In this document: positions 16,475 through 25,349 of the stretch, in pieces
Layout: the number at the start of each line of letters is the position of its first letter
Position numbering within the stretch: position 1 is the stretch's first letter
Source: Mycolicibacterium peregrinum
GTDB lineage: Bacteria > Actinomycetota > Actinomycetes > Mycobacteriales > Mycobacteriaceae
DNA: 38,053 bases
NCBI RefSeq assembly: GCF_001665625.1
Contig: NZ_LZSY01000030.1
Coordinates: 1 to 38,053 of the forward strand
Direction of reading: 5' to 3'
Made by a program: the position numbers and the translations under genes
The notes under the pieces: model-generated
Database searches by the model: none
Seen by the model: the letters and a program-made list of their open reading frames with translations, nothing else
What the model was told of the DNA's origin: nothing

Positions 16475-16897
16475 CTACGACTGCTTGGTCAGCGTGAACG
16501 AGAACCGCTCGCTGCGCTCGGCCGGGCCGCAATCGCTGGCCTCCCAGGTGGCGTAGCCGGTGCCGGTGAGTGTCTCGTCGTCCCAGGAAAGCGTGCGTGA
16601 GGCGGTCAGCGGGGTGCCCTCGCAGGTCCCCGCGTCGGTCCAGGGGCTCACCATCGTCCAGCGTCCGCCGTCCAGGTGGGCCTGCCCGCCGTATGGCGCC
16701 CAGGTCGCGCCGCCGGTGGCCGCCACGTCGGCGCAACCCTGGCCACACGACGTCACGGTCCAGGTGCTCCACGTCGACGGGCCATCGTGGTCATAGCGAT
16801 AGGTGCCGTTGAGTTCCTCGGCGAAAGCCGGGCTCGCGAGACCGACAGCGGTTCCGGCAAGAACCATCGCCGGAATAAAGCCCATGACAAGTCTCAC
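16475..16897 (-). CDS. Secreted protein with two likely disulfides, function unknown
   Basis: 140 residues from GTG 16897, chosen because AGGGGAG lies about 7 nt upstream; longer GTG starts exist but lack this site. A signal peptide VRLVMGFIPAMVLAGTAVGL continues ASPAFA, with cleavage before EELNG. The mature domain is beta-rich: GTYRYDHDGPSTWSTWTVTS, CGQGCADVAATGGATW, DGGRWTMVSP, CEGTPLTASRTLSWD and FSFTLTKQS, with four cysteines. It resembles exported mycobacterial proteins of unknown role. Confidence 0.75.
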   Translation of the reverse strand: MRLVMGFIPAMVLAGTAVGLASPAFAEELNGTYRYDHDGPSTWSTWTVTSCGQGCADVAATGGATWAPYGGQAHLDGGRWTMVSPWTDAGTCEGTPLTASRTLSWDDETLTGTGYATWEASDCGPAERSERFSFTLTKQS

Positions 16898-17054
16898 GAT
16901 CGCACTCCCCTGAAGTCGCCCCGACCCGGTGCCCAAAATTGACGCGGAGAGCATCTCACACGAACGTGCCTTGGGCACAGCAGAATTGGCAGTGCGGCGA
17001 CTCGAGCCGGCGCGGTTGAGCAGCGATCGCCTTAGCTGGCAAACCAGCCGCGGG

Positions 17055-17318
17055 TTACCGGGATTCGACCTCGGATTCGACCAACCCGGCGCTGCGGGCG
17101 TTGACGACGACGTGTTCCCAACTCGTCGCCACGGCCGCGATCACCGTGATGGCCGTCGCGAAGCCGGCCAGTGAGGCCAGCACCGTGGCCCACTCTCCGC
17201 TGGTGGCGACACTGAGCAGGAGCGCGACGAACGCTCCGGCGAGTACCAGCCCGGCGGTCAGCGCACTGCGCCCCCGTGTGGCCCGGCGCAAAGAATCGAT
17301 CAGTGTCATGCAACCCAT
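17055..17318 (-). CDS. Small two-helix membrane protein
   Basis: 87 residues from ATG 17318 (ATG 17309 is a second option). A basic N-terminus (LRRATRGRS) is followed by two hydrophobic helices, ALTAGLVLAGAFVALLLSVA and TVLASLAGFATAITVIAAVA, and an acidic tail ESEVESR. There is no recognisable family. It stands alone on this strand, divergent from the GH16 gene. Confidence 0.6.
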   Translation of the reverse strand: MGCMTLIDSLRRATRGRSALTAGLVLAGAFVALLLSVATSGEWATVLASLAGFATAITVIAAVATSWEHVVVNARSAGLVESEVESR

Positions 17319-17439
17319 TGTGCCCGCGCTGACTGAGCAGGGATGAAGCGTTTCCTATGGAAATCTTCTGAAGTGAACTTCCCCCGGCAAAACCCTTGAT
17401 TCCGCACTCATGCACGCAGCACGGCTAGGGTGGTCCACC

Positions 17440-18279
17440 ATGGCCAACTTGGATCGCCGAAAAATGATGATGTTGTCAGGTCTGGGCGTGATGGCAGCGG
17501 CAATACCCGCCCCGCAAGCCCAGGCCCTCCCGACCAAGCCCCTGACACCGCCTGTTCCCGCGCCGTCGGCGCCACAGGCCACGGTGAACTACGTGTTCGC
17601 GGACGAGTTCGACGGGGCTGCCGGCTCGTCGCCGAATACGTCGAAGTGGACCATCGCGAAGGCCCGGGAGACCATCAAGGACCCCACCTACTGGGAGGTG
17701 CCCGGCCGTATCGGGCAATACCGCGATGACCGCAAGAACGCCTTCCTCGACGGCAAAGGGAATCTCGTCATCCGCGCCACGAAGGAAGGCGACACCTACT
17801 ACGGCGCCAAGCTGGCGAGCGTGTGGGAGGGCGGCGCCGGGCATACGTGGGAAGCCCGGATCAAGTTCAACTGCCTGACCGCGGGAGCCTGGCCGGCCTT
17901 CTGGCTGGGCACCCTGGGCGAGGGTGAACTCGACATCGTCGAGTGGTACGGCAACGGCAAGTGGCCGTCGGCCACCACCGTCCATGCCAAGTCGAACGGC
18001 GGCGAGTGGGAGACCCACAACATCGCTGTCGACACCGGCTGGCACACGTGGCGCACCCAGTGGGACGCGAACGGCGCCCGGTTCTGGCAGGACTACACCG
18101 AAGGCGCGAAGCCCTACTTCGAGGTCTCGGCGAGCCAGCTGCCGGACTGGCCGTTCAGCCAGCCCGGTTACACGATGTTCGTCGTCTTGAACCTTGCGGT
18201 GGCAGGTTCGGGCGGAGAAGACCCCAGCGGCGGCACCTACCCGGCCGACATGCTCGTGGACTACGTCCGCGTCTGGTAG
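17440..18279 (+). CDS. Secreted glycoside hydrolase family 16 protein (Rv0315-like)
   Basis: 279 residues from ATG 17440. The N-terminus has a twin-arginine export signal (LDRRKMMML, then GLGVMAAAIPAPQAQA) and a Pro/Ala linker. The GH16 domain has EARIKFNCLTAGAWPAFWLG and the catalytic signature GELDIVEWYGNG (ExDxxE: Glu163, Asp165, Glu168). It ends YPADMLVDYVRVW, typical of GH16. The order and wording match M. tuberculosis Rv0315, described as a beta-1,3-glucanase-like secreted antigen. Expected reaction: retaining hydrolysis of beta-1,3-glucans or similar. It converges with the LGFP lipoprotein gene over a hairpin. Confidence 0.9.
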   Translation: MANLDRRKMMMLSGLGVMAAAIPAPQAQALPTKPLTPPVPAPSAPQATVNYVFADEFDGAAGSSPNTSKWTIAKARETIKDPTYWEVPGRIGQYRDDRKNAFLDGKGNLVIRATKEGDTYYGAKLASVWEGGAGHTWEARIKFNCLTAGAWPAFWLGTLGEGELDIVEWYGNGKWPSATTVHAKSNGGEWETHNIAVDTGWHTWRTQWDANGARFWQDYTEGAKPYFEVSASQLPDWPFSQPGYTMFVVLNLAVAGSGGEDPSGGTYPADMLVDYVRVW

Positions 18280-18284
18280 CCGCG

Positions 18285-18300
18285 GTAGCGCAACCGCTAC
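18285..18300. terminator. Hairpin between GH16 and LGFP genes
   Basis: GTAGCG (18285-18290), loop CAAC, CGCTAC (18295-18300), between convergent genes. The right arm covers the stop codon of the minus-strand gene. Confidence 0.5.
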
Positions 18301-18911
18301 TTGGGCGTGATGGTCTCCGCGAACGTGCCGTCACCCTTGTTCAGCCAGCTGATGGTGCCGTGCTGAAATTCGGTGATCCAACCGCCGTTGGCGACATCCG
18401 GTCCACCGCCGGTCTCGTCCTCGTCGCCGGTGGGGAAGCCCAGCTTGCCCGCCGGACCACCGTTTGCGGTGTAGACCCGCAGAATCTCGCCCTGCACCAC
18501 GTGCGCGCCGGTCGACGGTGACGAGAAGATGGTGCCATTGGCGAATGCCTGCACGGTGCCATCGCCCACCTTCTCCGGTTGCGCTGTCGGTAGCCCCAGC
18601 TTGGCTTCGCCGCCGGCATCGGAGTACTCCTCGGCGATGGGAGCGTCGAGTACCACCTCGCCGACACCGGGCGCATTCACGGTGCTGGGTGCGCCTTCGA
18701 CAGCCGACGAGACCGCGCTCGAAGCGGAGCTGGCGCCCTCCTTGGCCTTGCTCGTGCCGGCATCGACGGCCGACGACGCGGCACTCGTCGCGCTGGACAA
18801 GGCGTCCTTGGTCTGGTCTTTTGCTTCCTGCGAGCACGCAATGGCCGTCGCGCCGGTGATGGCGAAAGCTGCAGCTAGCGCACCTGTGCGTTTGATCAGC
18901 TTTGGATTCAT
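18297..18911 (-). CDS. LGFP-repeat putative lipoprotein
   Basis: 204 residues from ATG 18911. A basic start (MNPKLIKRTG), hydrophobic segment and TAIACS suggest export with Cys26 as lipid anchor, though the lipobox is weak (Ala at -3). A Ser/Ala-rich, coil-prone spacer (residues about 30-85) precedes two LGFP-type repeats, EAKLGLPTAQPEKVGDGTVQ and GKLGFPTGDEDETGGG. LGFP modules occur in actinobacterial cell-wall proteins and are thought to bind the envelope. Likely an envelope-anchored structural protein. Confidence 0.82.
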   Translation of the reverse strand: MNPKLIKRTGALAAAFAITGATAIACSQEAKDQTKDALSSATSAASSAVDAGTSKAKEGASSASSAVSSAVEGAPSTVNAPGVGEVVLDAPIAEEYSDAGGEAKLGLPTAQPEKVGDGTVQAFANGTIFSSPSTGAHVVQGEILRVYTANGGPAGKLGFPTGDEDETGGGPDVANGGWITEFQHGTISWLNKGDGTFAETITPK

Positions 18912-19012
18912 GTCCCGAACGTAACACCGGCGATACCGCGCTTTCAGCAAATGCCGAGATCCAAAGGCAACGCCACCGCGGCTATCGTGAGGTAACGGCG
19001 AACGGAGGGCAG

Positions 19013-19321
19013 ATGAGCTCGGGGACCCAACTCGACCGCATGGGTGCTGTGACCAGCGTGACCGAACACGCTGACCGCTTCACCATCGACGTCGATGGCA
19101 GGACGGTCGGGCTCGCCGATTTCCACGACCGTGACGGGCAGCGAATCTTTCCGCACACCGAGGTCGACCCGCAGTACCGCGGCCGCGGACTGGCGACGAT
19201 CCTCATCGCCGAAGCCTTACGTTCGACGCGTGCCGCGGGGCTGCGCATCGTGCCCACCTGCTGGATGGTGGCCGAGTTCATCGACAAGCATTCGGAGTAC
19301 GCCGACATCACCGACCGGTGA
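19013..19321 (+). CDS. Small GNAT-like acetyltransferase (YjdJ type)
   Basis: 102 residues from ATG 19013 with GGAGGG just upstream. It is a single short N-acetyltransferase-like domain (PF14542 style): FTIDVDGRTVGLADFHDRDG, TEVDPQYRGRGLATILIAEA (the RGRGLA acetyl-CoA loop) and AGLRIVPTCWMVAEFIDKH. Substrate unknown. It converges with the kup gene. Confidence 0.82.
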   Translation: MSSGTQLDRMGAVTSVTEHADRFTIDVDGRTVGLADFHDRDGQRIFPHTEVDPQYRGRGLATILIAEALRSTRAAGLRIVPTCWMVAEFIDKHSEYADITDR

Positions 19322-19329
19322 GAGTCCGC

Positions 19330-19352
19330 CCTCGGCGGGATCAACGCCGAGG
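19330..19352. terminator. Strong hairpin between GNAT and kup genes
   Basis: CCTCGGCG (19330-19337), loop GGATCAA, CGCCGAGG (19345-19352): perfect 8-bp arms filling the 35-bp gap between converging genes, probably a bidirectional terminator. Confidence 0.65.
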
Positions 19353-19356
19353 CCGG

Positions 19357-21261
19357 CTAGACCTCCATCCGTGAACCGATGATCACGGTGCGGTCCGCAG
19401 GCAGGTTGAAATAGCCTGCGGCATCAGCCGTCAGAAGCGCGGTGGCGATGAAAATCCTTTTGCGCCAAGGCGCCATGTTGCGGTCGGGGCCCGCGACCAG
19501 TTCGAGATGCGACAGGAAGTACGAGGCGTTGTCGAGGTCGACGCCGCCCTCGGTTTCCGATGCGGGCACCAGTTTCAGTGCGGCGGGAACATCCGGCCGT
19601 TCCATGTAACCGGCGTGGATCGTGACGTGCAGAATGCCGTCGTCGCGGTAGCCGAGATCATCGACTGAAACGCGGTTCTCGTCCGGCACGCGCGGAACGG
19701 GTTCGGTCTCCACAGAGGCGATCAGGACGTGGTCGTGCACGACGTGGTTGTGGTCGACGTTCGCGCGCATGGCCAGCGGCACCGTGTCCTCACCGCGGTT
19801 GAGGAACACCGCCGTCCCGGGCATGCGGGTCAAAGGTGGCTGTTGGTGGGCGATCTCGTCGACGAACGGGCGCAGTGGTCCTTCGATTTCGAGGCGTGAG
19901 GCGGTCACCAATGCCCTACCGCGCTGCCAGGTGGTCATGACGGTGAAGGCGACGACCGCGATGACGAGCGGCAGCCAGGCGCCGTGGACCAACTTTGTGA
20001 GGTTGGCGGCGAAGAACAGCAGATCGACCACCAGCAAGGCGCCGCCACCAAGTACCAGCACCCACAACGGCCATCGCCACTGCTGCCGGGCCAGATACAG
20101 GAAGAGCAACGTGGTGATGGTGATGGTGCCACTCACCGCCATGCCGAATGCAAAGGCCAGGGCCGCAGACGATTCGAACGCGAAGACGAGGGTCAACACC
20201 GCCACCATCAGCATCCAGTTGATCCACGGCACATAGATCTGGCCGATCGTCGACGCCGAGGTGTGCGCGATGCGCAGCCGCGGCAGATACCCGAGCTGCA
20301 CCGCCTGCGAGACCACCGAGAACGCCCCGGTGATGACCGCCTGCGACGCGATGACGGTCGCCGCCGTCGCCAACACCACCATCGGGATCTGCGCCCATTG
20401 CGGTGTGAGGAGGAAAAACGGTGCGCTGGACTTGGTCTCGTCGGCCAGGATCAAGGCGCCCTGCCCGAAGTAGCTCAGCGCGCAGGCCGGTAGCACCAGA
20501 CCCAGCCAGCCGACGGTGATGGCACGTCGCCCGAAGTGGCCCATGTCGGCATAGAGCGCTTCCGCACCGGTCACCGACAGCACGATCGCAGCGAGCGCGA
20601 AGAATGCGATGTGAAAATGCCCGGACAGGAACGTGATTGCGTACCAAGGGGACAGCGCAGCCAGGATTCCGGGGTTGGCGACAATACCGGCGACCCCACA
20701 GGCTCCGATCGCGGTGAACCAGGCGATCATCACCGGCCTGAAGAATCGACCGACGACCGCGGTGCCCTGCCGTTGAACGAGAAAGAGCCCGACGATGATC
20801 ACCGCGGTGATCGGCACCACCCACGCTTCGAGGCCCGGTTCGATGACCTTGAGCCCCTCCACCGCCGACAAGACCGATATCGCGGGGGTGATCATCGAGT
20901 CACCGAAGAACAGTGCGGCCCCGAACAATCCGAGCGCCGCCAGAAACCATGTGGTGCGCCGACCTCGAGTCCCGGTGCCGCGGCGTAGCAGCGTGATCAG
21001 CGCCATGATGCCGCCCTCACCGTGGTTGTCGGCGCGCATCACGAGGGTCACGTAGGTCAGGGTGACGATCAGCATCACCGACCAGAAGACCAGCGACACG
21101 ACGCCGTAGACGTTGGCGTCGTCCAGCGGTACCGGGTGTGGATCCGTCGGATTGAACACCGTCTGAATGGTGTAGATCGGGCTGGTGCCGATGTCGCCGA
21201 ACACGACGCCCAGCGCACCGACGACGATCGCCGGCCGCAAAGGGTGAGCGGTGGTGGGCAC
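19357..21261 (-). CDS. kup: Kup-family potassium uptake protein
   Basis: 634 residues from GTG 21261. Twelve predicted helices with clear KUP motifs: VVFGDIGTSPIYTIQTVF at the N-terminus, MRADNHGEGGIMALITLL, ALGLFGAALFFGDSMITPAI and VTGAEALYADMGHFGRRAI. A cytoplasmic C-terminal domain follows from about residue 465, with FLNRGEDTVPLAMRANVDHN. It imports K+ with protons. Full length for the family. The TetR gene lies 76 bp upstream on the same strand; I see no c-di-AMP riboswitch in that gap. Confidence 0.93.
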   Translation of the reverse strand: MPTTAHPLRPAIVVGALGVVFGDIGTSPIYTIQTVFNPTDPHPVPLDDANVYGVVSLVFWSVMLIVTLTYVTLVMRADNHGEGGIMALITLLRRGTGTRGRRTTWFLAALGLFGAALFFGDSMITPAISVLSAVEGLKVIEPGLEAWVVPITAVIIVGLFLVQRQGTAVVGRFFRPVMIAWFTAIGACGVAGIVANPGILAALSPWYAITFLSGHFHIAFFALAAIVLSVTGAEALYADMGHFGRRAITVGWLGLVLPACALSYFGQGALILADETKSSAPFFLLTPQWAQIPMVVLATAATVIASQAVITGAFSVVSQAVQLGYLPRLRIAHTSASTIGQIYVPWINWMLMVAVLTLVFAFESSAALAFAFGMAVSGTITITTLLFLYLARQQWRWPLWVLVLGGGALLVVDLLFFAANLTKLVHGAWLPLVIAVVAFTVMTTWQRGRALVTASRLEIEGPLRPFVDEIAHQQPPLTRMPGTAVFLNRGEDTVPLAMRANVDHNHVVHDHVLIASVETEPVPRVPDENRVSVDDLGYRDDGILHVTIHAGYMERPDVPAALKLVPASETEGGVDLDNASYFLSHLELVAGPDRNMAPWRKRIFIATALLTADAAGYFNLPADRTVIIGSRMEV

Positions 21262-21337
21262 GAAGGTCGACCGTCCTGTCAGAGTTGGATGAACTCAGAT
21301 GCTTCGCTGATTCTGCATCCAGACCCTGGGACCGCGC

Positions 21338-21937
21338 TCAGGTATCGGTACCGACCAGAGTCATGATGGCTTCGGTCAACCGGTCCAGGTAGTCGTCGTC
21401 GGCGTCGACCTGCATGACCGACTGGCGCCAGTACAGGGCTCCCCCGATCATGTCGAGCGCAACATCGATGTCGGCGTCGTCGGCGATCTCGCCGCGCTGC
21501 CGGCCTCGCTCAAAAAGCTGAGCGGCCTTGAGACGCCGGGGTTCTCGGATCTGGCCGGCGATCGTGGCTGAATAGTCGGGATCGCGGGCGGCCTCGGCGA
21601 GCAGGTCCGGGATGATGGTGCGGGCCAGCCGATGGGTGAGCGCCTCGCGTCCGTTCCGCAGGTAGGCCCGGATGTCGCCTCGAAGGGTGCCGGTGTCGGG
21701 GACATCGATCGCTGCAACGGCCACCTTGGTCACCAGGTCGACGGCCAGGTCCTGCTTCGATTTCCAGCGGCGGTAGATGGCGGCCTTGCCGACTCCGGCC
21801 CGCTTGGCGACGGCGTCGACGGACAGCCGGCCGTAGCCGACGGCGGCCAGTTCCTCGAAGAACGCGGACTCGATCGCGGCGGTCACATCGTCGAGAAGGA
21901 CGGGACCGCCGGAGGTCCGGCGCGCTGCTGTGGCCAC
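21338..21937 (-). CDS. TetR-family repressor
   Basis: 199 residues from GTG 21937. N-terminal helix-turn-helix: FFEELAAVGYGRLSVDAVAK, RAGVGKAAIYRRWKSKQDLA. The ligand-binding core is alpha-helical, including LARTIIPDLLAEAARDPDY, and the C-terminus DLNxxG-like LDMIGGALYWR fits the TetR_C group. It is divergent from an alpha/beta hydrolase gene with a dyad between, so autoregulation and control of the hydrolase are likely. Confidence 0.88.
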   Translation of the reverse strand: MATAARRTSGGPVLLDDVTAAIESAFFEELAAVGYGRLSVDAVAKRAGVGKAAIYRRWKSKQDLAVDLVTKVAVAAIDVPDTGTLRGDIRAYLRNGREALTHRLARTIIPDLLAEAARDPDYSATIAGQIREPRRLKAAQLFERGRQRGEIADDADIDVALDMIGGALYWRQSVMQVDADDDYLDRLTEAIMTLVGTDT

Positions 21938-21953
21938 GAGCCGATTCTACGAG

Positions 21954-21973
21954 ACGGAACGGTTGCGTTCCGT
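21954..21973. promoter_or_regulatory. TetR operator candidate
   Basis: ACGGAACG, spacer GTTG, CGTTCCGT: a perfect 8-bp-arm dyad, 17 nt from the TetR start and 57 nt from the hydrolase start. A further half-site, AGTTCCGTTTCG, lies near 22006-22017. Placement between divergent genes fits a TetR dimer site. Confidence 0.65.
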
Positions 21974-22030
21974 TTAATCACGATCTAGCCTAATCGAGAC
22001 GATGCAGTTCCGTTTCGTTAAGGAGAAGCC

Positions 22031-23239
22031 ATGAAGTTCCTGTTCGACGACGAATCGTTCTCGTTCGAAACGCTTCGCGCAGCCGGGTACGCCAATGCCG
22101 GCGGCGCGGATCTGGGCGAGATCCTGGTGACCGCCCGAGCCATCCCCGAGGGTGACGAGGCCGCCTGGCATCGTGAATGGAAGGCGACCGCGCAGCGGGT
22201 CGAGGCCCTCGGCCGCCAATCGCTGGCCGCGGGGCATACGGTCAGCGCGCGTGAGGCGCTGCTGCGGGCGTCGAACTACTACCGCACCGCCGAGTTCTAC
22301 CTCCGCGAGAATCCCTCCCATGATTCCGAGGCCAAGGAACTGTTCGACCGCTCGCGCGAGACGTTCCTGGAGTCAATGTCATTGTTCGGCTTCGGTTTCG
22401 AACGCGTCGCCATCCCGTACCAGGACACCACGCTGCCCGGGTACCTCTACCGCGTCGACGACTCCGGAATCCCCCGCCCCACTGTCATCTTCAATGGTGG
22501 GTACGACTCCACCCTCGAAGAGTCCTACGTCGCACTCGCGGCCGGGGCCCTGGTGCGCGGGTACAACGTGCTGGCGTTCGACGGACCCGGTCAGGGCGCC
22601 ACATTGCGTGAGCAGGGCCTGACGTTCCGGTCCGACTGGGAGGCCGTGCTGACCCCGGTGGTCGACTTCGCCCTCACTCGGCCTGAGATCGCGCCGGAGG
22701 CGATCGGTGTCTTCGGCTACAGCCTCGGCGGTTATCTGGTGGCCCGCGCAGCGGCCTTCGAGAACAGGCTCGCCGCCGTCATCCTCAACGACGGTGTCTA
22801 CGACTTCCACTCGGCCTTGACCAACATGATGCCGCCGTTCCTGTCCAAGTGGGTCGATGAGGGCAATGACGAAGCCGCCGAGGCGGTGCTCGGACTGCTG
22901 ATGGCCGTCAACACCCAGACCCGCTGGGCGGTGCGAAACGGGCTGTGGTCCTTGGGAATCGACTCACCGGCCGAGCTGGCCCGGGCCTTCAAGGCCTACA
23001 CGATCGCCGAGGTGGCCGACCGCATCACCTCCCCGGTCCTGGTGCTCGACGCCGAGAACGACCAGTTCTTCAAGGGTGAGCCGGCGCGGGCGGCCGAGGC
23101 GATGCTCAACGCGAAGACCACCCTGGTGACGCTCTACGAGGCCGACGGTGCGGGTGAGCACTGCCATATGGGTGCCGCATCGCGAGCGAACCAGGTCATG
23201 TTCGACTGGCTCGACGAACAGTTGGGCGCTCAGGCTTGA
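22031..23239 (+). CDS. Alpha/beta hydrolase with N-terminal helical cap (FrsA/dihydropseudooxynicotine-hydrolase-like)
   Basis: 402 residues from ATG 22031 (AAGGAGAAG ribosome site). An N-terminal helical domain (residues 1-125) precedes the hydrolase core: TVIFNGGYDSTLEES, LAFDGPGQGATLREQG, nucleophile elbow GVFGYSLGGYLV (Ser231), acid loop PVLVLDAENDQFF (Asp344 likely) and EHCHMGA with the catalytic His. Such long esterase or C-C hydrolase-like enzymes act on cyclic or N-heterocyclic ketones or esters. Substrate unknown. Probably repressed by the divergent TetR. Its 3' end overlaps the next, opposing gene by 10 bp. Confidence 0.87.
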   Translation: MKFLFDDESFSFETLRAAGYANAGGADLGEILVTARAIPEGDEAAWHREWKATAQRVEALGRQSLAAGHTVSAREALLRASNYYRTAEFYLRENPSHDSEAKELFDRSRETFLESMSLFGFGFERVAIPYQDTTLPGYLYRVDDSGIPRPTVIFNGGYDSTLEESYVALAAGALVRGYNVLAFDGPGQGATLREQGLTFRSDWEAVLTPVVDFALTRPEIAPEAIGVFGYSLGGYLVARAAAFENRLAAVILNDGVYDFHSALTNMMPPFLSKWVDEGNDEAAEAVLGLLMAVNTQTRWAVRNGLWSLGIDSPAELARAFKAYTIAEVADRITSPVLVLDAENDQFFKGEPARAAEAMLNAKTTLVTLYEADGAGEHCHMGAASRANQVMFDWLDEQLGAQA

Positions 23240-24372
23240 GGGGTCACCAAGTATTTCTCGCCGGTGGCCTTCTGCAGGTAGCTGTTGAACGCCTCGGGTT
23301 TGAGCATTCCGGCCAGTGAGACCTCTTGGGTGTACGCGCTCGCGAACGTCGTGGTCAGTTCCGCGGCGACACGGGCGCGCAGCCGGGCGATGGTCTCCGG
23401 GCCGGCGCCGGCGAGGAACGGAGTGAGCAGCCAACCCCCGACGCCCCAGGCCATCCCGAAGTTTCGGGTCAGCACGGTGGGGCCGGTGTCGAGGCTGCCG
23501 TAGATGTACACCTGCTTGTGAACGCTCGACCCGTAGCGGGAGTACTGCGCGGCAGTCGCGTTGGCGGCCCGCTCCATGCCGTTGAGGATCTGGCTCGCCA
23601 ACGTGCCACCGCCGGTGGCGTCGAACGCCAGCGTCGCCGACGTCGCCTTGAGCGCCTCGACAAGATCCGTCTCGAACGACGGCGACGACGAGTTGCAGAC
23701 ATGGACCGCGCCGAGGCCGCGCAGGATCTCTTCCTGTTCGGCCTTGCGGACGACGTTGACCAGCGGCACCCCGTCGGCCAGGCACGCCTTGACGAGCATC
23801 TGGCCGAGGTTCGACGCCGCGGCCGTGTGCACCAGAGCCGAATGCCCTTCGCGGCGCATGGTTTCCAGCATGCCCAGCGCCGTCAGCGGGTTGACGAAGG
23901 ACGACGCACCGTCTTTGGCGCTGGCCCCCTCAGGAAGAACCAGGCATGCCTCGGCCTTGACCACCCGGTACTGCGCGTACATCGCGCCACCGGCGATCCC
24001 GACTGTCTTGCCGAGTAGCGCTTGCGCCTGCGCCGACTCCCCCGCCGCCACCACCGTGCCCGCGCCTTCGTTACCCACCGGAAGCGAGATGCCGACGCGT
24101 GCCGCCATCCCGGCCAGTGCCCCGTCGCGCAGTGGCGCGGTGACGACAGGCCGGTCCGCAGTGCCCGCGACCGTGGCCGCCGACATGTCGGCGGCGCTGG
24201 GAATCAGCAGACCCAGATCCGACGGGTTGATCGGCGAGGCTTCGACCCGGACCACCACTTCGTCCTGCGCCGGAGTGGGCACCGCAACCTCGTGCAGCGA
24301 CAACTCGAGCGTGCCGTTATCGGTCACCAGCGACCGGAGTTCCAGAGCAGTCTTGGGCAGGGCTTCGGTCAT
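23230..24372 (-). CDS. MDR-superfamily NAD(P)H-dependent oxidoreductase (quinone/enoyl reductase-like)
   Basis: 380 residues from ATG 24372. GroES-like N-terminal domain (EVVVRVEASPINPSDLGLLI, LPVGNEGAGTVVAAG). Rossmann domain with ALVHTAAASNLGQMLVKACL (nucleotide loop) and VNVVRKAEQEEILRGLGA. There are no zinc-ligand cysteines at the expected sites, so it belongs to the zinc-free quinone-oxidoreductase side of the family. Substrate unknown. It lies tail-to-tail with the hydrolase. Confidence 0.85.
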   Translation of the reverse strand: MTEALPKTALELRSLVTDNGTLELSLHEVAVPTPAQDEVVVRVEASPINPSDLGLLIPSAADMSAATVAGTADRPVVTAPLRDGALAGMAARVGISLPVGNEGAGTVVAAGESAQAQALLGKTVGIAGGAMYAQYRVVKAEACLVLPEGASAKDGASSFVNPLTALGMLETMRREGHSALVHTAAASNLGQMLVKACLADGVPLVNVVRKAEQEEILRGLGAVHVCNSSSPSFETDLVEALKATSATLAFDATGGGTLASQILNGMERAANATAAQYSRYGSSVHKQVYIYGSLDTGPTVLTRNFGMAWGVGGWLLTPFLAGAGPETIARLRARVAAELTTTFASAYTQEVSLAGMLKPEAFNSYLQKATGEKYLVTPQA

Positions 24373-24443
24373 GCTTGAACACTACGTCCGTCGCGAGGCA
24401 CTACACCCGTGCTTCAGTTCAGAACGTTGATGCGGAATTCACC

Positions 24444-25307
24444 TCAGCGGTAGCCGGCAAGACCGTCAACAAGTTCTTCCTCGTCGCCGTCGCGGATTGC
24501 GTAGAGGGCTTGTTGCAGAGCGAATGTCTCGCGGATGGGGGCAATTCGATCGGCGAGCGCACGGCTTGACCAACTGCGTAGGGCGAGTACTCGCTCAAGA
24601 AACTCGCGACCGTAGCCGGCGCTGATCGCTGCGAAGTCCTCGGCCTGGTCACCGAGGGTTACCTCGTCCCAGTCGATGACTCCAGAAAGGTGTGGCACGC
24701 CATCCCGCCACTCCCACAACACATTCTCAGCACCGAGGTCACCGTGTACGACTGCTTGGGTGAGATGGGGAAGGTCGTCGAGTGCTGCGAGTTCTCGCTC
24801 AGCCCGTAGGCGCCCGTCGCCGGACATGAGCCCGAACAGCTCCGCGCGTACGCTCTCGGCGAATTCGCGCCATCGGCCTTCCGGGGCCTCAGGGAGCTCT
24901 GCTCGGACTGTCTCGTTGGTTCCTGCTCGGGCCAGAGCGGACAGCAACGTGGCGTACTCCCCCGCCACGGCTTCGACCACCCGGTCATCTTCGAGCGCGT
25001 CGTTTTCAAGCGGTTCCCCGGGAATTCTGCTGAGCAGTAGGAATGGCGTCTCATCCGCACCGCTCTGGAGGAGCGGTTCAGGTGTGCGGAAACCGAGCCC
25101 GAGGGCGGCGAGTGTGCGTAGTGAGGTCGCCCGCCCGGGCAGCCGGTCAGCTGCAGCGTGGGTGCGAGGAAGACAAACGACACGATCCGCTCCGATGACG
25201 ACAATGTGGAATTGCCCTTGGCGTACCGAAAGGTCGTCGGGATGGTCGTCGGGCAACAGACGACGCAGCAGAGTTCGGTGTGCCGCAACGACGCTCATGA
25301 ACCCCAT
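24444..25307 (-). CDS. APH-family phosphotransferase
   Basis: 287 residues from 25307; the second ATG at 25298 is equally likely. Aminoglycoside-phosphotransferase/choline-kinase fold: LLLSRIPGEPL, the catalytic Brenner motif VVHGDLGAENVLWEW and the metal site SGVIDWDEVTLGDQAEDFA. Such enzymes phosphorylate small hydroxyl compounds; many are not resistance factors. Wobble positions are less GC-rich by eye than in neighbours, a hint of more recent transfer. Its substrate cannot be read from the sequence. Confidence 0.83.
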   Translation of the reverse strand: MGFMSVVAAHRTLLRRLLPDDHPDDLSVRQGQFHIVVIGADRVVCLPRTHAAADRLPGRATSLRTLAALGLGFRTPEPLLQSGADETPFLLLSRIPGEPLENDALEDDRVVEAVAGEYATLLSALARAGTNETVRAELPEAPEGRWREFAESVRAELFGLMSGDGRLRAERELAALDDLPHLTQAVVHGDLGAENVLWEWRDGVPHLSGVIDWDEVTLGDQAEDFAAISAGYGREFLERVLALRSWSSRALADRIAPIRETFALQQALYAIRDGDEEELVDGLAGYR

Positions 25308-25349
25308 GGTTCCACCCGGCGAACGCTACGAACGACTACGCAAGGTCGG

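Noticed and set aside
21262..21337. Possible c-di-AMP (ydaO-type) riboswitch before kup
   Set aside because: The gap to the TetR gene is only 76 bp and shows none of the conserved ydaO motifs; too short to hold the aptamer.
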